The position numbers and the translations under genes are program-made. The notes under the pieces are model-generated. The model was given only the letters and a program-made list of their open reading frames with translations, was not told where the DNA came from and searched no databases. Positions 59,962 to 64,000 of a DNA stretch of 64,000 nt are shown one piece after another. Numbering within the stretch: the stretch's first letter is position 1; the number at the start of each line of letters is the position of its first letter. The stretch is from positions 22,013 to 86,012 of the forward strand of contig JAJXXT010000155.1 of NCBI GenBank assembly GCA_021780935.1. The letters are read 5' to 3'. Source of the DNA: Pseudomonadota bacterium. Lineage in GTDB: Bacteria; Pseudomonadota; Alphaproteobacteria; Acetobacterales; Acetobacteraceae.

Positions 59962-60618
59962 ATGCCCTGGACACGCGATCAGATGGCCGCCCGCGCCGCC
60001 CGCGAGCTGCGCGACGGGTTCTACGTCAATCTCGGCATCGGCATTCCGACGCTGGTGGCCAACCACATCCCGGACGGCATCACGGTGCAGCTGCATTCCG
60101 AGAACGGCATGCTGGGCATGGGCCCGTTTCCGTTCGAGGGCGAGGAGGACCCGGACCTCATCAACGCCGGCAAGCAGACGGTGACCGAGCTGCCGACCAC
60201 CAGCTATTTCGACAGCGCCGCGTCGTTCGCGATGGTGCGCGGCGGGCATATCGACATCTCGATTCTGGGCGCGTTGCAGGTGGCGCAGAACGGGGACCTC
60301 GCGAACTGGATGATCCCCGGCAAGATGGTGAAGGGGATGGGCGGTGCGATGGATCTGGTGGCCGGGGTGCGGCGCGTGGTGGTGCTGATGGAGCACACGG
60401 CGGGCGGCAAGCCGAAGCTGCTGCGCCAATGCTCGCTGCCGCTCACCGGCGCGCGTGTGGTCGATATGGTGGTGACCGACCTCGGCGTGATGGGCATCGA
60501 CCGCCGCGCCGGCGGCATGACGCTGCTGGAGCTGGCGAAGGGGGTTTCGCTCGACGAATTCCGCGCGAAGACGGAGGCCGAGTTCGCGCTCTCCCCCGCG
60601 CTGAACGCTGCGGCCTGA
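59962..60618 (+). CDS. scoB: 3-oxoacid CoA-transferase subunit B
   Basis: The 218-residue protein carries the catalytic glutamate in [14 protein letters not shown] and has [35 protein letters not shown] and [12 protein letters not shown], as expected for ScoB/AtoA-type subunits. Together with scoA it should activate or salvage acetoacetate or a related acid. The hairpins between the two genes lie within the presumed transcript. Confidence 0.95.
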   Translation: MPWTRDQMAARAARELRDGFYVNLGIGIPTLVANHIPDGITVQLHSENGMLGMGPFPFEGEEDPDLINAGKQTVTELPTTSYFDSAASFAMVRGGHIDISILGALQVAQNGDLANWMIPGKMVKGMGGAMDLVAGVRRVVVLMEHTAGGKPKLLRQCSLPLTGARVVDMVVTDLGVMGIDRRAGGMTLLELAKGVSLDEFRAKTEAEFALSPALNAAA

Positions 60619-60682
60619 GACGCGCCTGCGGCCCCTTGCGAGGGGGGCGGCCATCGTCTAGACCGCCGGCTCCCGAGGGTTA

Positions 60683-60758
60683 GGGGCCATAGCTCAGCTG
60701 GGAGAGCGCCTGAATGGCATTCAGGAGGTCAGCGGTTCGATCCCGCTTGGCTCCACCA
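60683..60758 (+). tRNA. tRNA-Ala (anticodon GGC)
   Basis: The 76-base gene folds as a cloverleaf. The acceptor arm GGGGCCA pairs with TGGCTCC (one G-T pair). The D-arm has AGCTCAGCTGGGAGAGC, the anticodon arm has stem CCTGA/TCAGG and loop ATGGCAT with GGC, and the T-arm has GGTTCGATCCC. The CCA end is encoded. GGC reads GCC, alanine. Confidence 0.97.
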
Positions 60759-60856
60759 GGGGGTTCAACACGGCACATGACGCGATCGCGAGGCCGCCCG
60801 GATCGAGGGTGACGGCCCCGCCGCATCGCCAGGTGCTGCGAAGCGGAAGCCCGGGC

Positions 60857-61738
60857 TCAGCCCGGCAGGCTCGCCGCGAAGGCCGCCAGTTTCGTGGGGG
60901 CGTGGTGCATCAGGTGCCAGGCGCCGGCGTGGTCCTGGTAGAGCAGCGTCGGCGTGGCCGCGACCCCGGTGCGGGCGAGCAGCTTGGTGTTGGCGATCAG
61001 CGCGTCGCGCACCGCGGGCGCGATGGTGGTCGCGGGCGCGATGCCGCCCTCCTCGTGCTGCACGTCGAAGCCCTTCTCGTCGGCCGCCAGCGCCGCCGCG
61101 GGGTCGGGCGCCATCAGGATGGCGGCGGCGCGCGGATAGCTGCTGCGCTTGACGAATGCCACCAGCACCACCCGCAGCCGCAGCTTGCCCGCCGCCACCA
61201 GGGGTTGCGCGTCCTCATAGAGTTGGTGGCAGAAGATGCAGTTGGGGTCGAGAAACGCGGTGACCACCGGCCCCTTAGTGCCGACCATGAAGGTCCGGTT
61301 TCCGGCTACCGCGGCGGCCACCCCGGCGGGCGGTAGCGGCGGCGGCACGAGGCCCATACGGATCGCCATCCGGCGCGTCAGGTTGTGGCCCTGCGCGTCG
61401 CGCACCTCGCCGATCACCACCGCCTGGTTGCCGACGATCCACACGATCGCCTTCTGCTTGCCGGAGGCGATCAGTGCCGCCGTCATGCCCGGCGGGCCGG
61501 CCTCGGTTCGCAGCACCGTCACCGGGCCATAGGCACGTAGCGCCTGCGACAGCAGCGCCGTCGCGGCCGTTTTGCTCAGCGCCTGTGTGGCCGGTGCCGC
61601 GGTGGGCGCGGCGGTGGCGGGCGGCGTGGCCGCCCCCGCGCTGCCGGGCGCCACGCTTCCCAGCGCGCCCGCCAGCAGGGCCGCGAGCGAGGCCCGCCGC
61701 AGCCAGCGACTGGCCGATGATCCGATCGCCCGTGTCAT
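60857..61738 (-). CDS. DsbG-like periplasmic thiol-disulfide isomerase
   Basis: The 293-residue protein has an arginine-rich signal peptide (ASRWLRRASLAALLAGALG), a low-complexity Ala/Thr/Pro stretch, and an N-terminal dimerisation-like domain with VWIVGNQAVVIGEV. The thioredoxin-fold domain has VTAFLDPNCIFCHQLYEDAQ (CxxC CIFC) and a cis-proline region around GVAATPTLLY. This is the layout of DsbC/DsbG, which keep or reshuffle disulfides in exported proteins. Dsb specificity is inferred. The gene follows the tRNA on the opposite strand. Confidence 0.87.
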   Translation of the reverse strand: MTRAIGSSASRWLRRASLAALLAGALGSVAPGSAGAATPPATAAPTAAPATQALSKTAATALLSQALRAYGPVTVLRTEAGPPGMTAALIASGKQKAIVWIVGNQAVVIGEVRDAQGHNLTRRMAIRMGLVPPPLPPAGVAAAVAGNRTFMVGTKGPVVTAFLDPNCIFCHQLYEDAQPLVAAGKLRLRVVLVAFVKRSSYPRAAAILMAPDPAAALAADEKGFDVQHEEGGIAPATTIAPAVRDALIANTKLLARTGVAATPTLLYQDHAGAWHLMHHAPTKLAAFAASLPG

Positions 61739-61780
61739 ACAAGTCTCCGCCGCACGATATGAAGGCGCTTCCTGCCAGTG

Positions 61781-63715
61781 TCAGCGCGCCGGCGCCAGCA
61801 TGAATGCGGCGAAGAACGCGGCCAGCCGCGCATGCGCTTCGAGCGGCAGCACGTCCGCGATGTACTGGTCGGGCCGCACCACCACCAGCGCGCCGCGCGC
61901 CCGGTCGATGCCGCGCCGCGCGAAGATGTCGCTGCCATTTCCAGGGGCGGTGATGGCCGGTTGGGGGGCGGTGGCCTCGGCGCAGAACAGTTTTTCATAG
62001 TCGATCAGCCCAAGTCTGCCCTTGCGCGGCAGCAGCAGCGCCGGCATGGCCTCCAGCGCCAGCTCCGCGTGAGGTTGCTGGAAGATGGCGCGCAGGTCGA
62101 AGATAGCGTCGATATCGGCCCCCGGCGGCGTGAAGCGGCGCACCGGCGACTCCGGCGCGTCGGCGAGGAACCGGCACAGGCCACCCAACCCCGCATGGTC
62201 GCGCGCGCCATCCCCTGCACCGGCGAACGCATAGAGCCGCCAGCGCCCGTCCGCGATGTGGACGTGGCCAAGCTCCATCGGCATCGCATCGGCCAGCCGC
62301 ACCACCGGCGCGGAATGAAACCGCGTGCCGATGACGAAGCCGGTGGCGAGGTGCTGGTGCGCGCCGTCGCCCTGGATCAGCGAGGGCCGATACTGCGTGC
62401 CCATGCCCGCGGTAAAGCGCAGATGCTGCTCGAAATAGCGCTGAAACGCCTTGGGATCGACGCCCGCGCCCGCCGCGTCCGAGCCCTCGGCCGCGGGGTC
62501 GCTGAACATCTTTGCCCACTCACGGTCGAAGTCGATCAGTTCCTGCGCCACCGCGTGGCGTTCCGCCGAATAGGTGTGCAGCAGCTCGGGCCGCGCCTGG
62601 CCGCGCAGCACGGCGGCGAGCTTCCAGCCGAGATTGAAACTATCCTGCATCGAAACGTTCATGCCCTGCCCGGCCTTGGGGCTGTGGGTGTGGCAGGCAT
62701 CGCCGGCGATGAAGGCGCGCGGCGCGCCGGCGGCATCGTCGGCCACGTCATCATATTTCTCGCAGATCCGCTGGCCGATCTCATAGACCGACCACCACGC
62801 GACCTCCTTAACCGTGAGGGTGAAGGGGGCGAGGATACGTTGCGCAGTGGCAATGAGGTGCTCGACGGTGATGCCCCGTGCCGCGGCACGCTCGCCCTCG
62901 CCGAGCTTGTCCATCTCCACATAGAGCCGCACCAGAAACCCGCCCTCGCGCGGGATGACGAGCAGGTTGCCGGCGGCGGACTGCACCGCGGACTTGCAGC
63001 GTATATCAGGGAAGTCCGTGACCGCCAGCACGTCCATGACACCCCAGGCCTGGTTGGCGGAATCCCCCGCGAGCCGGCGCCCGATCGCCTCGCGCACCGG
63101 GCTGCGCGCCCCGTCGCAGCCGACGACGTAGCGGGCGCGAACCGTCTCGGCCGCACCGGTGCCGGCACGCTCGAGGCGAACCGTCGCGAACCCGTCCGCA
63201 CCGAACGTGAGCCCGGCGAAGCGGCATGCGTAATGCGGTTCGAGCCGCGTGGGCGCGTGGCGCATCGTTTCGAGATAAAAATCATGCACGCGGGCCTGGT
63301 TCAGCACCACGTGCGGAAACTCCGAAAGCCCCTCCTCCACGTCGCGCACACGGCCGTGGCGCACGATACCGCCGGGTCGGGCCGTGTCCGGCTTCCAGAA
63401 CGTGACCTCGTTGATCCAGCACGCTTCCTCCAGCACGCGCCCGGCGAAGCCGAAGGCCTGGAACATTTCCATGGTGCGGCAGGCGACGCCGTCCGCCTGG
63501 CCGAGCACCAGCGGCGCGTCCTTCTGCTCCACGATCGCGGTGCGGATGTCGGCAAACCGCGCGAGCTGGGCGGCCAGCGTCAGCCCCGCCGGGCCGCAGC
63601 CGACGATCAGCACATCGACCTCGGCCGGCAGCCTGGGCCCGCGCGCCAGCGCGCCCGGGTCGGCGGGTGCGACGCGCGGGTCGCCGGGATGGAAGCCGTT
63701 GAGGTGGATCTGCAT
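61781..63715 (-). CDS. FAD-dependent aromatic hydroxylase (phenol 2-monooxygenase/MobA family)
   Basis: The 644-residue protein from the ATG at 63715 (a start five codons upstream is also possible) has the FAD loop VDVLIVGCGPAGLTLAAQLA, the DG motif YVVGCDGARSPVREAIG, and FIAGDACHTHSPKAGQGMN, which binds the FAD ribityl and pyrophosphate. The C-terminal 190 residues form the thioredoxin-like domain of phenol hydroxylase and 3-hydroxybenzoate 4-monooxygenase. It should hydroxylate a phenolic compound with NADPH and oxygen. Exact substrate is uncertain and no ring-cleavage genes are adjacent. Confidence 0.87.
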   Translation of the reverse strand: MQIHLNGFHPGDPRVAPADPGALARGPRLPAEVDVLIVGCGPAGLTLAAQLARFADIRTAIVEQKDAPLVLGQADGVACRTMEMFQAFGFAGRVLEEACWINEVTFWKPDTARPGGIVRHGRVRDVEEGLSEFPHVVLNQARVHDFYLETMRHAPTRLEPHYACRFAGLTFGADGFATVRLERAGTGAAETVRARYVVGCDGARSPVREAIGRRLAGDSANQAWGVMDVLAVTDFPDIRCKSAVQSAAGNLLVIPREGGFLVRLYVEMDKLGEGERAAARGITVEHLIATAQRILAPFTLTVKEVAWWSVYEIGQRICEKYDDVADDAAGAPRAFIAGDACHTHSPKAGQGMNVSMQDSFNLGWKLAAVLRGQARPELLHTYSAERHAVAQELIDFDREWAKMFSDPAAEGSDAAGAGVDPKAFQRYFEQHLRFTAGMGTQYRPSLIQGDGAHQHLATGFVIGTRFHSAPVVRLADAMPMELGHVHIADGRWRLYAFAGAGDGARDHAGLGGLCRFLADAPESPVRRFTPPGADIDAIFDLRAIFQQPHAELALEAMPALLLPRKGRLGLIDYEKLFCAEATAPQPAITAPGNGSDIFARRGIDRARGALVVVRPDQYIADVLPLEAHARLAAFFAAFMLAPAR

Positions 63716-63893
63716 CGTGTCATGCTCCATCGGCCGGGCGGTGGGCGCCCTGGTGAGCGCAGGCGGGGTGACCGGCGAGGCGACCAGTATTGGTCACGGC
63801 GCGCGCCACGCAAGGGGCGGCCGTCCGGCCTCGGCGAGCGGGCTGACGGGCGGCGTGCCGGCTTGGTAGGGTGGCGCCAAACGGAGACGCCGC

Positions 63894-64000
63894 TTGGCCA
63901 TTCCCAGTTTCCCTCTCGGCTGTTGGTGCCACACGCCGTTGCTCGGCCGCCGCGCGGCGCTGGCGGCGGGGGCGGGCGCGTTGGGGGCGCTGGTGCGGCC
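63894..64000 (+). CDS. Partial gene for a probable exported protein, cut by window edge
   Basis: A frame from a TTG at 63894, with GGAG nine bases upstream, gives 35 codons to the window end. The product MAIPSFPLGCWCHTPLLGRR continues with AALAAGAGALGALV, a twin-arginine-like or Sec signal peptide. The mature protein is outside the window, so nothing more can be said. The start codon is a weak choice, and the frame may be longer or shifted. Confidence 0.4.
   Translation, partial: MAIPSFPLGCWCHTPLLGRRAALAAGAGALGALVR

Overview
The window is a GC-rich stretch of an alphaproteobacterial chromosome, most likely from the Rhodospirillales and probably Acetobacteraceae. This rests on gene content and order: hemC-hemD-mitofilin-like-hemY, atpHAGDC without the F0 genes, ftsE-ftsX-ydcF-plsC, a chorismate mutase-hisC-tyrA cluster facing metX-metW, a fused cysNC, and hemE beside a DUF299 regulator. 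No phage, transposon, CRISPR array or rRNA operon is visible. One tRNA gene (Ala, GGC) is present.

The best structural landmark is the 259-base gap at 43569-43827 between hemE and the DUF299 gene. It carries degenerate DnaA boxes and an AT-rich tract beside hemE, and in Caulobacter and Rickettsia the same gene pair brackets the replication origin. Almost every gene on the left for 13 kb runs leftward, and every sizeable gene on the right as far as about 52.1 kb runs rightward except two small membrane-protein genes at 47.8-48.7 kb. I read this gap as oriC.

Region by region: 1-5.7 kb holds rlmJ (partial) and tsaD leftward, and the heme operon hemC-hemD-mitofilin-like-hemY rightward. 5.8-10.8 kb is the F1 ATP synthase operon. 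10.9-12.5 kb holds a ferritin-like protein, a DUF952 protein and a small ACT-like protein. 12.5-17.4 kb holds ftsEX, ydcF, plsC, a DUF2125 protein and a zinc-ribbon membrane protein. 17.4-19.0 kb is an atypical Nramp-family transporter with a small membrane partner. 19.1-20.9 kb is a lower-GC island with two adjacent predicted HEPN-fold genes and a divergent 47-codon reading frame; this is the best candidate for an undescribed defence or toxin-type module. 20.9-28 kb holds aromatic amino acid, methionine and glyoxalase genes, plus a SnoaL-like gene broken by a nonsense codon and a 70-bp tandem duplication. 28.1-30.7 kb is ftsK. 30.7-38.4 kb is one leftward operon that combines ADP-heptose synthesis (hldE), PAPS synthesis (cysD, cysNC), a TPR sulfotransferase and a TPR glycosyltransferase, which suggests a sulfated surface glycan. 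38.6-43.6 kb holds qor, ogt, two enzymes of unknown substrate, maf and the DUF299 regulator. Right of the origin, 43.8-52.1 kb holds hemE, hemH, a HAD hydrolase, hemJ, ppa, rho and ahcY. 52.2-56.1 kb is a NitT/TauT-type ABC importer with a FAD oxidoreductase. 56.1-64 kb holds a beta-helix Hint protein, cysK, a CoA-transferase pair, tRNA-Ala, a DsbG-like protein, an aromatic hydroxylase and the start of a putative exported protein.

A theme across the window is short in-register tandem duplication. Units of 12, 15, 17 and 70 bp occur in coding and intergenic DNA, which points to replication slippage as an active source of variation. All calls are by reading alone; no database or structure search was run.
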